The translations under genes and the position numbers were made by a program. From Aphrophora alni (Eukaryota; Arthropoda; Insecta; Hemiptera; Aphrophoridae): a DNA stretch of 64,000 bases. Positions 25,795 through 37,542 of the stretch are shown one piece after another; positions within the stretch are counted from its first letter, which is position 1, and each line of letters opens with the position of its first letter. The notes beneath the pieces are model-generated. The model saw only the letters and a list, made by a program, of their open reading frames with translations, was not told the origin of the DNA and made no database searches. The stretch covers positions 89,712,198-89,776,197 of the forward strand of contig OY740770.1 of assembly GCA_963513935.1 (NCBI GenBank), in the 5' to 3' direction.

Positions 25795-25905
25795 CGTCCA
25801 TGCCATTCCTACCGCTTTTCACTCACGCGCACGACATTTCTGCCGTCCCAAGACCTTTCTGCCAGGCGGCAGAAATGTCGTGTTCATAAATGAATGATGC
25901 GTGAA
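25792..25905. repeat. hairpin cassette, three direct units plus one inverted (copy 1)
   Basis: Direct units each end in an nnnCTnCC block (CATTCCTACC, CACGACATTTCTGCCG, CCTTTCTGCC). They are followed by an inverted unit CGGCAGAAATGTCGTG that pairs perfectly over 16 bp with the middle unit. The composition is much more GC-rich than its surroundings. The same architecture occurs at 47071-47187, also next to a (TA)n array. Confidence 0.6.
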
Positions 25906-28276
25906 CATAACAATTTTTTTTAGTTTTTTTTTTTTAGAATGGTAATATTTTTTAAGCTATAATAATCTTTAATTATAATAATGTTACACATTAAATAGCA
26001 ATTTTCCATTTATTTTTTCATTTTCTATAAACGCTTGTAAAAATATGAAATGTCAGGGATAAATCTGAGAAAGTCAATTCTTAAATAAAGCAATAAAACT
26101 TGTTCTTTATTATTAAAAAAAAACTTAAAATTGACGTTAAAATTTCATTAGTATTTTGTTATGATTTAGTTGTATATCATTATTTAAAGAATTTTTCAAA
26201 ATAAAGTTAATAAATCAACTTAAATATAGAAAATGTAAGTAATATTTATCTTATAATGAATGATTTATAAATTTAATCTTCAAAACACATTTAATTTTGG
26301 TTTCTTCCTTATAAAAAGTAATGAGTTTAGTTATAAAATTGAGCAGGAATATAGGCCTACTAATAATTATTTGTTCTACATTTATTTTAAGACTTTTAAA
26401 TAGATTCAATGTAAAAATTGATATTCGCATCAAAATATTAATTAACAGAATAGTTACTAATTTTTTTTAAAACTACAATCAAACAATTATAATAACCTTT
26501 ATAAAATTCTAAATTATTCAAGCTTTTTAGTGAAAAAAAAGTTATTTTTTGGCACATTATTTTCCGAGATTAAGTTAAAAATAAAACTTTGGTTATGGCA
26601 TCTCTTTTTCAAATTCTAATCTCATGGGGACCTGATTATATTACTACAGCTATCAAATTGTTCATTTTCAATTTGCATTTAATTATTTTCACGTTTAGTG
26701 TTAAGGAAAATAGATTTATATATATTGTGTAGTATTATTTGTTATGGTAAACTATGTTATTGTTGTAGACTAGTTTCATAACCTCAATAATAAAACATAA
26801 ATCTCATTTTCAGAAAGCATACTGTAAATGTATATTATATAAACTATGCAAGTATTGAATAAATAATTTTTAATTATGAACAAAAAAGTAAAATTTTAAT
26901 TAACCTACTATTATGATATTTTTGAAAGAGTATTTACGATTAATTAAATTCTTTATTACTTCGGCTATTATTTTTACAGAGAATTTTGTAGGACTCTCCA
27001 ATTATAAATAAATACGCTGGATAGTTAGTACTTAGTGTAAACTTTTTTTTTAAATTAAAGATGCATAGCCTACTATTTGAAAGTACAGTATACCTATTTT
27101 TAATTATTTTTTCTCAAATGTCCCTGAAATTATGAATTTTGTTTCAAACACAGATTTTGCCAAAAAATCATTTTCACAGCTTTTGCTTAATTAAATGATT
27201 TCATTATAATATTTTCCGAAAGTTTTTTAAATTTCTATAATAAAAGGTAAGACAACTTAATGTTTTAAAAAAAAATTTTTGATGACAAAATCTAAGATTT
27301 TAAATTGAGTTTATCTTTTATAGCCTATTTGTTTTTATCCATCTAAATAAATATAAATATATAAATATAAATGTTTCATATAACTTGAAAGTTACGATAC
27401 TTTAAGGAATAGCTGACTAGAGCGTTTTAAAACATTTTGGATTTTTTTATAAAACTATTTCTATATGTTTTTAAAATTAAATCGCATCCACGGGAATTTT
27501 TTATATAAAATACCACAAAAATTATCATTTATTTGGATACAAACTGACTAAATTACCCTTTTGGCAGAAAAAAACTATCTTTTTAAAAAGATTTTAAAAG
27601 TCATAATTTCATGGTGGTTTGAAATAAAATGTGTTTTACTCCAATTGTTTACAATTATTGATAAGTACCAGCCATCCTGTAAATCATCAAAGGTTAAATT
27701 ATATTTAATAAATAAATAATAATTTATAACTCACCTTCTGTGACTTAACTTTACAAACAATATGTAGTCCTATTGAAAATTCCTATACAGGTTTATTACA
27801 GGTAGAACTGAGTTTGGATATACTTTCAAACATTATATTTAAAAAAAATATATTAGTACCTTAAAATAAAAAAATTAAGACGTTTATTTTCATCAAGACT
27901 TCATTTTAATACCTTATAAGATAATATGCTCACAAATTTGATTGAACCGTTAATATTTTTAAATGACATTGAAAAAAAAATCTATTTATTAATCATGCAC
28001 GGATATTTTTAGAATTTTTTACTTAATTAACATGTAATAGATATATAGTCCTACAAAAAAAATGTGAGCACTCTAGTTTGAAGGTGAATTGAAAAATAAC
28101 CAAATGACCTAGCTTTATTTTGTGTCGGTAGTTATAATTTTTGAAGTTATGGCTCATAATTATTAAAAGAGGAAGAGCGTAAATAATGCATATTTTAGAT
28201 ATATTTCAAACATCTTAATGAAATTTTAATAAATTTGATTTTTATATTATGGTGTACAAGTTTGAGCTTGTGTTAT
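25906..28276. other. AT-rich stretch without recognised genes
   Basis: No open frame with coding character, no tRNA and no clear repeat. The frame at 26251-26433 (-) is of the random AT-rich type. Confidence 0.55.
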
Positions 28277-28457
28277 AAGGGCGTACCCAGGATCAAAACT
28301 AGAGGGGGGCAAGCCGGTCATTCAATATAAAATTGATTATTAAAATAGTTATTTCAAGAATTGTATTAAATTCCAGCAACAAAATGTATAATAAAGATTT
28401 ATTTTTGCTTCCAGGGGGGGCAGCTGCCCCCCCTGCCCCTCGCTGGGTACGCCCATG
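28277..28457. mobile_element. non-autonomous TIR element with 9-bp TSD
   Basis: Terminal inverted repeats GGGCGTACCCAG (28279-28290) and CTGGGTACGCCC (28443-28454) bound a 181-bp element. It is flanked by a perfect 9-bp duplication TTGTGTTAT at 28268-28276 and 28458-28466. The interior has G- and C-runs near both ends that could extend the pairing. A 9-bp TSD is typical of Mutator-like elements, but the family is not established. The short frame at 28333-28530 crosses the element and is not a gene. Confidence 0.8.
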
Positions 28458-30164
28458 TTGTGTTATCCTTTCAAGGAAAATATATGTTTATTTGTTGAAA
28501 CAACATTTTCTCCGGAGTGGAATGTTGTAAGATTACTTGTTTGGTCCTGTAGTGATTACAAGGCATGAAGATTAATCAGATTTAAATATGAGGATAATAT
28601 AAAAGAAACCACTGGTTTGATTCATTGATATTTGTATCAGTTAAGTAAGGCTGCGCACAGCAACAAACGGTGTGCGAAAAGTTAAGAAACGAAGTAAGTA
28701 TTTAAAATTAAATATTACATGCTGGTATTATTTATTGTTGGATGTAGACATTTGTTGTTAGGTATGGTTATAGAACTAGGCTGTTTATAGAGATTTAAAT
28801 CACACCAATGTATTTCGGATATGGACTTTGTTTAAAACTTACCATATGACTAAAGAGTAGGTACGGTGGATATTATAACTTCAGATATATTACTATAGTA
28901 GTTTATTTTATGTTTAGATAAATTATTATTGTAAGTTTATTTATTTTTTTTATGGGTGAGGTATTAGACCTACCAATAAGTAACTATACAATCGACTTAT
29001 GATAATTAAATATGGATTTTAATCTATTAATGAAATTATTTTTATGAACTCCATCTGATTGTTCCAATGATTGCTTCCATCTACATCTTTTGTTAGCTAG
29101 TTTTGATAGTAGGCCCCTACCATTAAAATGTACAATTCAGTTAAAATTATTACATATCCCTTTGAAGTTTACATTATTATTTTGTTCCTTACTTTTCTAT
29201 GATACATTTTCACCTTTCCATACATACCTCTTTCCACGTCTAGCACACAGTTTCTCTTTCTCATATTTCAGTAAACAATCTAAGAATTTTGTAAGTTATA
29301 ATAAAATGATAATAAAACACATTTATTTTTATTTTTTAATATCCACTTTTAAAAAAAATTGTGTTTTATTATCTTTAAACACGGAATTCCACTAAGAACC
29401 ATCGGTCTCAACAGCAATGAAAAAAAAAAAATAATAATAATAAAATGCATTCTCTCTCTCTCTCTTTTCTTACCCCTCCCCACTACTTCCCATCTACTGT
29501 CAGTTTTTTTATAGGCTTACTCACTTTTCTATCACTCACTCATATACTACCAGTGTTCTATTCTAATATTTTGCATTCCAAATCTTAATTCAAGATGCCT
29601 TATGTGAAAATCAATGCACTGTCACAGGTCAGAGGCGTCGGTGTGAGCTGATGGGCTAAGTGAACGCAATGAATTAAAAGATTTGATCACTTAGTTAAAT
29701 AACATTGTGATATAAATTATTTCAGCAATATCATCTTCATAAAACTTCTAATATGTATTGGTTGTAAAGTACTTTTTATTTATTACAATTTAAAAAAAAA
29801 TTTAAAAAAAACAAAGCACTGGTTTTGGTTTTATGACAATAGTAAAATTCCAATTCATAATATTTTGAATGTATGCAAACTATTTTAACTTTGAAATATA
29901 ATATATATGATAGGATTACATTTCTATTAACACTTACAAGTATTTTTATAGAATGTAAAAATCACCTTTGGAAGTAGAATCAGAAGAAAAATGCATTCTA
30001 AATATTATTAACACATTTTTATTAACTCGCTTTCTTGTCTGTCTGTACAGGTGGAAATTTTAAACTAACTTCTAAATGAGCTAGAGACTTGAAATTTTAA
30101 ACATAGCTCGGAACTGGATGACAATGCAATATTAACTCGTTTTCGGCCCCTAATTCTCTCTCAA
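28458..30164. other. AT-rich stretch without recognised genes
   Basis: The 101-codon frame at 29090-29395 (+) lies in a C/T-rich region and has a random-looking hydrophobic composition. A CTGTCTGTCTGTAC-containing segment at about 30030-30130 looks like the edge of an old dispersed repeat. A PLE-tail-like motif with an adjacent inverted repeat lies at 29308-29407. Confidence 0.4.
29308..29407 (-). repeat. PLE-tail-like motif beside an inverted repeat
   Basis: GGAATTCCACTAAGAACC plus CGGTC at about 29383-29405 matches the motif at 31822-31849. Directly before it lies a perfect 14-bp inverted repeat: GATAATAAAACACA (29308-29321) and its complement (29360-29373). Confidence 0.4.
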
Positions 30165-30510
30165 ATTCAATATTGTCTTATACAATGAATATTAGCTGTT
30201 GTTGAAATAAGTTATACATGGTTTAGGATATAAAAATAATAATTAGATTTTCTTAATGATCCCTCTAATTAAATATTGTCTTATACAATGAATATCAGCT
30301 GTTATTAAAATAAAATATACATGGTTTATGATATAAAAATTATAATTAGATTTTCTTAATTCTTCCTCAAATTAAATAGTGTCTAATACCATTAATATCA
30401 GCTGTTATTGAAATAGGTTATGTGCATTATTGACAGCTAGCTTAGCACTTATGGGATACGTTACGACATGGTTTAGGTTATAAAAATAATAATAATATTT
30501 TCTTTAAATG
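30165..30510. repeat. tandem repeat, about 103-bp unit, three copies
   Basis: Three copies start near 30165, 30268 and 30370, each with AATTNAATANTGTCT and ending with TATAAAAATNATAAT and TTTTCTT. The third copy carries an extra stretch of about 45 bp (GCATTATTGACAGCTAGC and following) between its GGTTAT and ACATGGTTTAGG blocks, making it longer. Confidence 0.8.
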
Positions 30511-30567
30511 TTTTTTTTAATTTTTCATGGCACAATACAGATTTATAACACCATACAGTTTGTCCTG

Positions 30568-30765
30568 AAAATTTGTGTAAGTACAAAGTAATAAATTGAA
30601 ATAATTAAACTATTGAAAAAAGATAAAATAATATGAAAATTTGTGATTTTTAAGTACAAAGTTATAAAATGAAATAATTATACTGTTGAAAAAAAGATAA
30701 AACAATATGAAAATTTGTAATTTGTAAGTACAAAGTAATAAAATGAAATAATTAACAGATTTAAA
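30568..30765. repeat. tandem repeat, about 70-bp unit, three copies
   Basis: Repeated GAAAATTTGT, AAGTACAAAGT and AAATGAAATAATTA blocks at about 30568, 30636 and 30709. The minus frame at 30610-30810 is only the translation of this repeat. Confidence 0.8.
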
Positions 30766-31662
30766 AAAATAATAATCATAACATAGTATTTTTTTAAAAA
30801 GTATACTCATAACTAAGTAAACATAATCTCATTTCAATTATTGTTATGAATCTTACACCAAACTTGACACAATACCGCTAGCCCATCTAATGGTTTGAAC
30901 AATGTTAAATTAAGTTGAGTTAAGTCGTGTGGGTTTTTAAAATACTTTTTACATGGCTACTTTCAAAATATAGGGCCTATTTAAGAACAACAAGGACTTA
31001 ACCCAATTTAATCTAACACCTTTCTAGACCAAAATAAAGTACGCAAATACAACACTAAAAATCATAAAATAATAAAAAATCAATTTGCCATGTTTATAAA
31101 ACGCACTAAAAAGTATTAAATAAATAATCATGCCCCATAAAGATTTTTAACTCTGTACAAATTGACCTGAAAATATGGGACTGTAAATTTTTAATGGTAG
31201 CTTTTAAAATAATTGTAAGATTTAAAATGAAAAACTTGGAGTGCATGGAATAGATGAAAATTAAATTTATAAATCTGGATAGAATTTATATAGCACAGGG
31301 AGAAAATATTTAAATTTAAAAAAATTTAAATTAACTTCAATGTCCTATCTTACCAAAAAGGGTTAGCATGTTAACTAACTCTGTGGGTTCTTCCTGGAGT
31401 GGCGGAGGAGAGAAATTTTAACAACTATCTTACGATTATATATATTTATAAAAATAAAACATAATTTACAATACCAGAGCATCATATTATTATAATGAAT
31501 AAAATTATCAACAATCTTCAAGGTCAATCTTGGTTTTAACAAAGAGAATAATCAGGAATTCGGAATGGAGCCTTTATCAGACTTTATTTATTTTGTATTG
31601 TCTGTTCTAGCTATTAATATGCTTCCATAACTGTTTAATAATTTGTTAGAAGAAACTTATGT

Positions 31663-31816
31663 AAATTAAAACAACAATATTTTTTTAGTATAAACCACAA
31701 TATTTTAATTGAATTCTTGTATAAGTCCTTGACAATGCTTTAACTAGCGAATCCATGGTCGGCAAGTTTCAATTAAAATATTGTGGTTTATACTAAAAAA
31801 ATATTGTTTTAATTTA
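31663..31816. repeat. long near-perfect inverted repeat
   Basis: Arms 31663-31713 and 31768-31816 are reverse complements over about 48 bp with one 3-nt indel. They are separated by a 54-nt spacer. The right arm ends 5 bp from the PLE-tail motif at 31822. It may be a foldback element or the preferred target of the adjacent PLE. Confidence 0.85.
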
Positions 31817-31821
31817 TTTAA

Positions 31822-31849
31822 AATGGAATACCACCAAGTACCTACGGTC
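31822..31849 (-). repeat. PLE 3'-tail motif (reference copy)
   Basis: Read on the minus strand this is GACCGTAGGTACTTGG followed by TGGTATTCCATT. It lies about 30 nt beyond the stop codon of the GIY-YIG fragment, so it is probably the 3' end of that element. Related motifs lie at 57013-57040, 29383-29407 and 3641-3671. Confidence 0.5.
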
Positions 31850-31879
31850 TTTAGCATAAATAAATAGAAACTTAAGTTA

Positions 31880-32090
31880 TTATTTTACACTATTGATTTC
31901 TGTGACACGTTTAGTTTTGTACAGATGTTCGGTTAATCTTGATTTTTCGGGTCTGTAGTATTTTAGATGGGCTAAATGTTCTTTAAACCTAGTGGTGATT
32001 TTTCTCTTTGTTTGACCAAGATAAGTCACAGTCATTAGGGCTACATTTAATTTCATAAATAACAGAAATAATAGAAGTTAAATTTAATAT
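31880..32090 (-). pseudogene. Penelope-like element, GIY-YIG endonuclease fragment
   Basis: The minus strand encodes the C-terminal GIY-YIG nuclease of a Penelope-like retroelement. One frame gives VIYEIKCSPN (the GIY strand, with Val for Gly) at about 32036-32065. After a one-base frame change another frame gives TYLGQTKRKITTRFKEHLA and then YYRPEKSRLTEH down to a TAA at 31880. The YLG replaces YIG, and the conserved Arg (in TTRFKEH) and the PEKS..EH block are present. In this family the nuclease follows a reverse transcriptase and nicks DNA for target-primed insertion. No RT is visible upstream, so the copy is 5'-truncated as well as frameshifted. The identification rests on the motif order, which is distinctive for Penelope-type nucleases. 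Confidence 0.8.
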
Positions 32091-32239
32091 AGGCTAATAT
32101 TTTATGATTTTTTTAATATTGAAGCTGACTTGTTTTTGTTTTATTTTTAATAGATTGTCAATGTAGGTCATCATACTACTAACAGATCTATTTTTATAAA
32201 AATGTTTATTTATTTTTTTTTTTGATAAAAATTATAATT

Positions 32240-33705
32240 TTATCTCTTAGAATTGTTTTTCCCCAAAATATCATTTCCGAACTCAGAAAAAAGACGTTCT
32301 TTCTCCAGCGGAGTCTACGTTTTGCTAGATATTTTAACACTTTTAACAACTTCATTATCTTCCGATGATTCTGAATCTTCTTTACACTCATAATTAGAAT
32401 CAGAATCATCGGTTTCTAATGGATGTGCATTTTTATTATTAGAAAGTGTTAAAGGAAGCAGGAAGTTCTTTTTTCTGAGTTTGTTTGCCAACCTATTAAA
32501 GTATTCAATTTTGGCTTTTTTTATAATGTGTACAACAAGGCTGCTCAAAAGCTCATCATACACATTATGTTTATCCTCAGCATTGTTATTAGCTTGAATT
32601 TATAAAAGTACAAAATTTGACTATGGCTTCTTCTAAAGGCATTTTTTGGAAAGTTTTTATTTTAAGATTTTTTTTTTTGGATTTAACAGCCAACCTTCCA
32701 ATTTTACTTGACCAACGCTTCTCTAACAATGTGGCAAAATCGTCATACATTAATATAGTTTCTCTGTCATTTCCTTCCCCTTCGTAAACCTTTGAAATAG
32801 TCTGACTCCTAGCTAATTCAAGAATCGACTTTAGAGCTGGGAGGACCCTATAAGGTATTGACGGTTTTCCCAAAAGTCCTGTCTCATCATTACAACCCGA
32901 GATGTCCAATACAGCTTGTACAATTGTATTGAAGTACATCGGGTTTGAAATATTAGACATTGTTTTGGTACCACTTTGCTCGTTGGTCGATAGCTTATCA
33001 TTAACTACTTTAAGGAGACGAGAAAGTAGTCTCATTTCACTACTGACTTGGTGTCTACTTTCTCGTCTGCTCATATGAAACTCGCTTATGTAATTCATAA
33101 TTAAATTATCTGAAATGGCTCTCCTCCAAGTTTCATCTTGATTCATAGCTGGGAGCACTTCATTTTTTAAATGATCACTGACTTCTACCAATGCAGAAGC
33201 CGTGCTGTACACCCTAACAGCCTGAATCTTTGTTTGCCCTATACTTTGAGCCTTAAACTCGGAACAGCTATGTTTCAGGTGAAACCATAACTTATCTCTG
33301 CGGTACCTACCACCACAGTATTTACACAGTTTAGTGTTTGTGAAGGTAGGTACCCCAGAATGCCAAGTTTTAGGCAACAGTAAGGTGCATTGTCCCCCAC
33401 TTTGTAATATTTGTTTATTTACAATTTCTAAATTCAAGTTTCTCATTTTTTTGGTAATTACCAACATTTGCTTCCTTTTTTTCTGCTTTAGAAAAATTAC
33501 TGTTGGTAATTAACAAAAGAGCCGCCCCTTCTTATGTATTAGAGTGTTTGTTTTCAATATGCTTTGCAAAATCCCGAGGACACAAGTTACAATAAAGGCA
33601 CTTGTGTCTCCTTCTCGGATGTTGCGGTGCTTCCGGTGAGGCTTCTGGTGGGGCTTGCGATGGGACGTCTGATGTGGTTTGTGCTGGGACTTCTAATGCT
33701 ACAAT
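32240..33705 (-). pseudogene. decayed zinc-finger / tyrosine-recombinase-like family gene
   Basis: The minus strand holds successive pieces of one protein. From an acceptor at 33705 comes a Pro/Glu-rich linker, then a finger CLYCNLCPRDFAKHIENKH, then a stop TAA at 33532-33534. After a frame change at the A7 run (33476-33482) a 292-codon frame (32589-33467) carries a second CxxC finger (CKYCGGRYRRDKLWFHLKHS) and a helical region. A second frame change near 32590-32602 leads to an acidic Ser/Asp/Glu stretch. An in-frame TAG at 32315-32317 precedes a TPLEKERLFSEF segment resembling a Myb/SANT-like helix, and the frame closes at 32240. This domain order matches a family of uncharacterised metazoan proteins with tyrosine-recombinase relationship. 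No R..HxxR..Y catalytic domain is visible. At least four lesions make it a pseudogene unless the assembly is faulty. Confidence 0.6.
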
Positions 33706-33910
33706 CTATAAACAAAATTAGGTTTTATTAAAATGATATAAACTAAATAATTATATTACTTACACCAATCCCCTTAATAGTAAGTATATATGAAACTTCA
33801 AACGACTAATGTCTTAAAATAATTGGGATTGGTAAAATAACAATAATAATAAGGCCATCAGAACCTTTGCTACCAAAAAAGTCATTGCATTCATAGTGAA
33901 TGACTCAATT

Positions 33911-34657
33911 ATTACATGTTGTCTTCACAAGAATATCAACTCGTATTTTGCTTAAAAGTCATATAATTACAATTTAAATTTCAATAGATTTAAGACATTT
34001 TTCACAAAGAAATTTTGTAATGAAATTTGTTATACTTTTTAAAATATAAATAAATAAAAACAACTAATCAAGTTTATTAAAATATTGTATTAAATGCTAC
34101 AATATATTTTATTTTTACAAAAAAAAAAAAAAAATTGTTATAAAGATTACTACACTTGCACAACAGCACTAAAATACAAACAAATTGCTATGGATCTTTG
34201 GTCTCAAACCGCATAGAAGAATCTTACGTTTGAACCTTTGGTACCAAAAACAAAATCATTAAATTCGTAGTGCATGAAGTAGTCATGGAGAATAACTAAT
34301 GCCTAGACCTTTAGGAGCTACGACCTACAGTACCTTTTGTATCGACACTCTAGTGCCTTGGATAAAATATCCGGTGGCCGCTATCGCCCGACACATTTAG
34401 TCTGTACGGTTTGCTCCATTTGGTTCGGCGCTTAATTTTTCTCTCGTAATCCTCATTATTATTTTCAATCTGCTATATTTTATGCTTAAATCACGGATTT
34501 CAGTTGTTTTTTTTTATTTATATATTTCTATATTGTAATTTTTGTTACAAAACAAATTCCTACTTAATTTTAATTGTTGATTTAATTAAAAATCAACAGT
34601 TTTTATATTAAAACATAACTTTCTTTATTGTAAACATCATCTAAATTATAGCTGTAT
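33911..34657. repeat. direct duplication, copy 1 (747 bp)
   Basis: Nearly identical to 34819-35565, differing by scattered substitutions and small indels such as the length of an A-run. A 161-bp unique spacer separates the copies. It lies in the putative intron between 33706 and 35959. Confidence 0.9.
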
Positions 34658-34818
34658 TTTTCAATTTTTAAAGAACAATATCGAGTACTTACTAAAAAAC
34701 TTCTATTGCCTGATGATAACGTGGAAATTACCTAGTTAGTCAAGCTGTCATTTTTATAAGGGTCACTGGGTATTTCAAATATATACCTTCACCCATCTTT
34801 GTCTTACTCTTTTTCTTT

Positions 34819-35565
34819 TATTACATGTTGTCTTCACAAGAATATCAACTCGTATTTTGCTTAAATGTCATATAATTACAATTTAAATTTCAATAGATAT
34901 AAAACTTTTTTCACAAAGAAATTTTGTAATGAAATTTGTTATACTTTTTAAAATATAAATAAATAAAAACAACTAATCAAGTTTATTAAAATATTGTATT
35001 AAATGCTACAATATATTTTATTTTTACAAAAAAAAAAAATTGTTATAAAGATTACTACACTTGCACAACAGCACTAAAATACAAACAAATTGCTATGGAC
35101 CTTTGGTCTCAAACCGCATAGAAGAATCTTACGTTTGAACCTTTGGTACCAAAAACAAAATCATTAAATTCGTAGCGCATGAAGTAGTCATGGAGAATAA
35201 CTAATGCCTAGACCTTTAGGAGCGTACGACCTACAGTACCTTTTGTATCGACACTCCAGTGCCTTGGATAAAATATCCGGTGGCCGCTATCGCCCGACAC
35301 ATTTAGTCTGTACGGTCTGCTCCATTTGGTTCGGCGCTTAATTTTTCTCTCGTAATCCTCATTATTATTTTCAATCTGCTATATTTTATGCTTAAATCAC
35401 GGATTTCAGTGGTTGTTTTTATTATTTATATATTTCTATATTGTAATTTTTGTTACAAAACAAATCCTACTTAATTTTAAATGTTGATTTAATTAAAAAT
35501 CCACAGTTTTTATATTAAAACATAACTTTCTTTATTGTAAACATCATCTAAATTATAGCTGTATT
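34819..35565. repeat. direct duplication, copy 2 (747 bp)
   Basis: Second copy of 33911-34657 in the same orientation, spanning from TTACATGTTGTCTTCAC to AATTATAGCTGTATT. Both copies contain the same GC-richer block with GGTGGCCGCTATCGCCCG. Confidence 0.9.
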
Positions 35566-35959
35566 ACCTATAGCCTACATTTATATATAAGTAACATAAA
35601 CATAAATAGTGAGTACCTGTAATAAATGAATAGTCTGACACAGCCATATTAAACAATAACCGTAAAATTAAATATATTCAAATACATATCGTTTCATAGT
35701 GCTACAAGTATAAAAAAATAAATTTTGATATTAAGAGAGAGGAAGGGAACCTATAAAGAAAAGATATGATAAGGAAGACATTGTGAACCTAAAATAAGAG
35801 TGTAAACAAAGACCAACTCCCATAACGCATAAACCGCAATTTTTGTAGATTTCGACCAACACGTTTTTTCGGGACTCTTGAGAAAAATTAGATCAAAATA
35901 ATATTCTTGCAATAAATTATTGTTTTGCTTTGTCAAAATCTAATAATTTTAATTCTTAC

Positions 35960-36054
35960 CTGATGACATTCTAGCCGTGGAGATTTCGTATGTTTCGGTG
36001 AAGATGGATTTTCATCATAAGATGTGTCTTGAAAAAGGCGTCGTGTGCAGGTTC
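35960..36054 (-). CDS. candidate internal exon of the zinc-finger gene
   Basis: On the minus strand an acceptor (TTTTTACAAG) at 36055 and a consensus donor (CAG|GTAAGA) at 35960 bound 95 nt. The frame reads TCTRRLFQDTSYDENPSSPK onward to LECHQ. It ends in phase 0 and joins in frame to the exon starting at 33705, which leads directly into the first zinc finger. Composition is unlike random AT-rich translation. No in-frame ATG exists in this exon or the next, so either the start codon has been lost or another 5' exon supplies it. The alternative ATG frames in this exon terminate quickly. Confidence 0.45.
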
Positions 36055-37474
36055 CTTGTAAAAAGAAAAGACTTAGTGTAGTAAAATATATTTTAATTTA
36101 GGAAGTATTAAAAGCTAGGCTGTCGACAAATTGTACAAACACAACTAACCATTTATTAAATAGAGCAATAAATACGAATACCACTTTTAGCATCATATGG
36201 TGCTTTCCATCAGGGTCACGGGCAATTTAAATGCCAAGTGATGCTGTATCATTTTTATATGATAAAATAATATTATGTACGAGTAATTATTGAAACAAAA
36301 TTTCAGTTTAAATCAAAACTTATACCCGATTCAACCGTCACTGAACACTTTATAATAAAGCTTTACATAGTATAAACATTTTCCAACACGAAAAGGAACT
36401 ACTTTTATGCTGACGGTTTAAATGATTTGATTGATTTTATAAATATCAAAAGGTTTAAGGATAACGTATATTGTCTAACTTACAAAAAATTCGAGTTAAC
36501 CATTTGGCGATTAGAAACATTAAGTCTATTTGTTTTATTTTCTCGTAGTGAAATTAATAAGTTAGAAAAAAAGCTTTATTATATTTTCATAATTTTTTAC
36601 TGTCTTTTTCCCAAAACATTTATCATGCCTAAAAGTCTAAAGAAATGTTTAAAAGGGTTGGGTTACATTATTTTTCTTTGAAAAATTATCAAAACTCGTA
36701 ATCGAACTTCAATTATCTAGTCTATATGTACACAAATCAAATTACTACAAATAATAATAATAATAATAATAATAAGCTTTAATAATAAAAACTTTAAGCT
36801 ATGCAATTTGTAACAAATTTTAATTTTGCAGTGTCCATAGATCTTATTTGAAATGATTGAACAACATCGTCAGAGATATTAGGATTGAAAAGAAGGGGGT
36901 GAAATATGTAAACATGAAAGATATAATAATACAAATATATTAGGCTAAACACTACATCTAAAGCAATTGAAAATATTTCTTACCCTTTTTAGGGTTATGT
37001 TCCTTTGTACCCTTTTTAGACAGGCAGAAAATATTCAAGGAAAAACGGAACAAATGAAAATGGCAACTGTTAACATGTAACGAATACAAAACTAGTCGAT
37101 AGTCCCATCACTAAACATAAACAAATTTACACACTTTCACGGTCAAGATCAAACAGTAGCTAGAAAAAAGGCCGCGTTATTAGTTCACACGTGCCAACCC
37201 CTGTCGTGAGATTTATAAATGGTTAATGATCTCTGGTTAAACAAAAATATTTCACTAATATCAGTATGTCAAAATATATCTTGCATACATACCTACTCTA
37301 AAATATATTTTTTAAATTTTTTTAATTTTATTTTTTTATTAGATAGGTTTATTTCAAATAAAAATTATTATTAATACATTTAATAAAATCAAGATACATT
37401 ACTTAATTAATAATTGATTAAAGAACGAGAATAATTTAGGAGATAATAGCTATATTATATATTATTTTACTTAC
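36055..37474. other. putative intron 1 of the zinc-finger gene
   Basis: AT-rich, with an (AAT)n tract at 36750-36775 and an unsupported 84-codon frame at 36427-36681 (+). No other feature was seen. Confidence 0.35.
36750..36775. repeat. (AAT)n microsatellite
   Basis: About eight AAT/ATA units. Confidence 0.9.
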
Positions 37475-37520
37475 CTAGTAACGTATTACCGCTTCTAACT
37501 CTTCTACTGGCAAAACTAAT
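37475..37520 (-). other. candidate non-coding first exon
   Basis: A consensus donor (CTAG|GTAAGT on the minus strand) at 37475 lies about 75 nt downstream of a TATA box at 37543-37550. Transcription would start near 37520. The short exon has no ATG and would be 5' UTR. It could splice to the exon at 35960-36054. Confidence 0.35.
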
Positions 37521-37542
37521 CAGCAAAGCTATAAACAGCACT

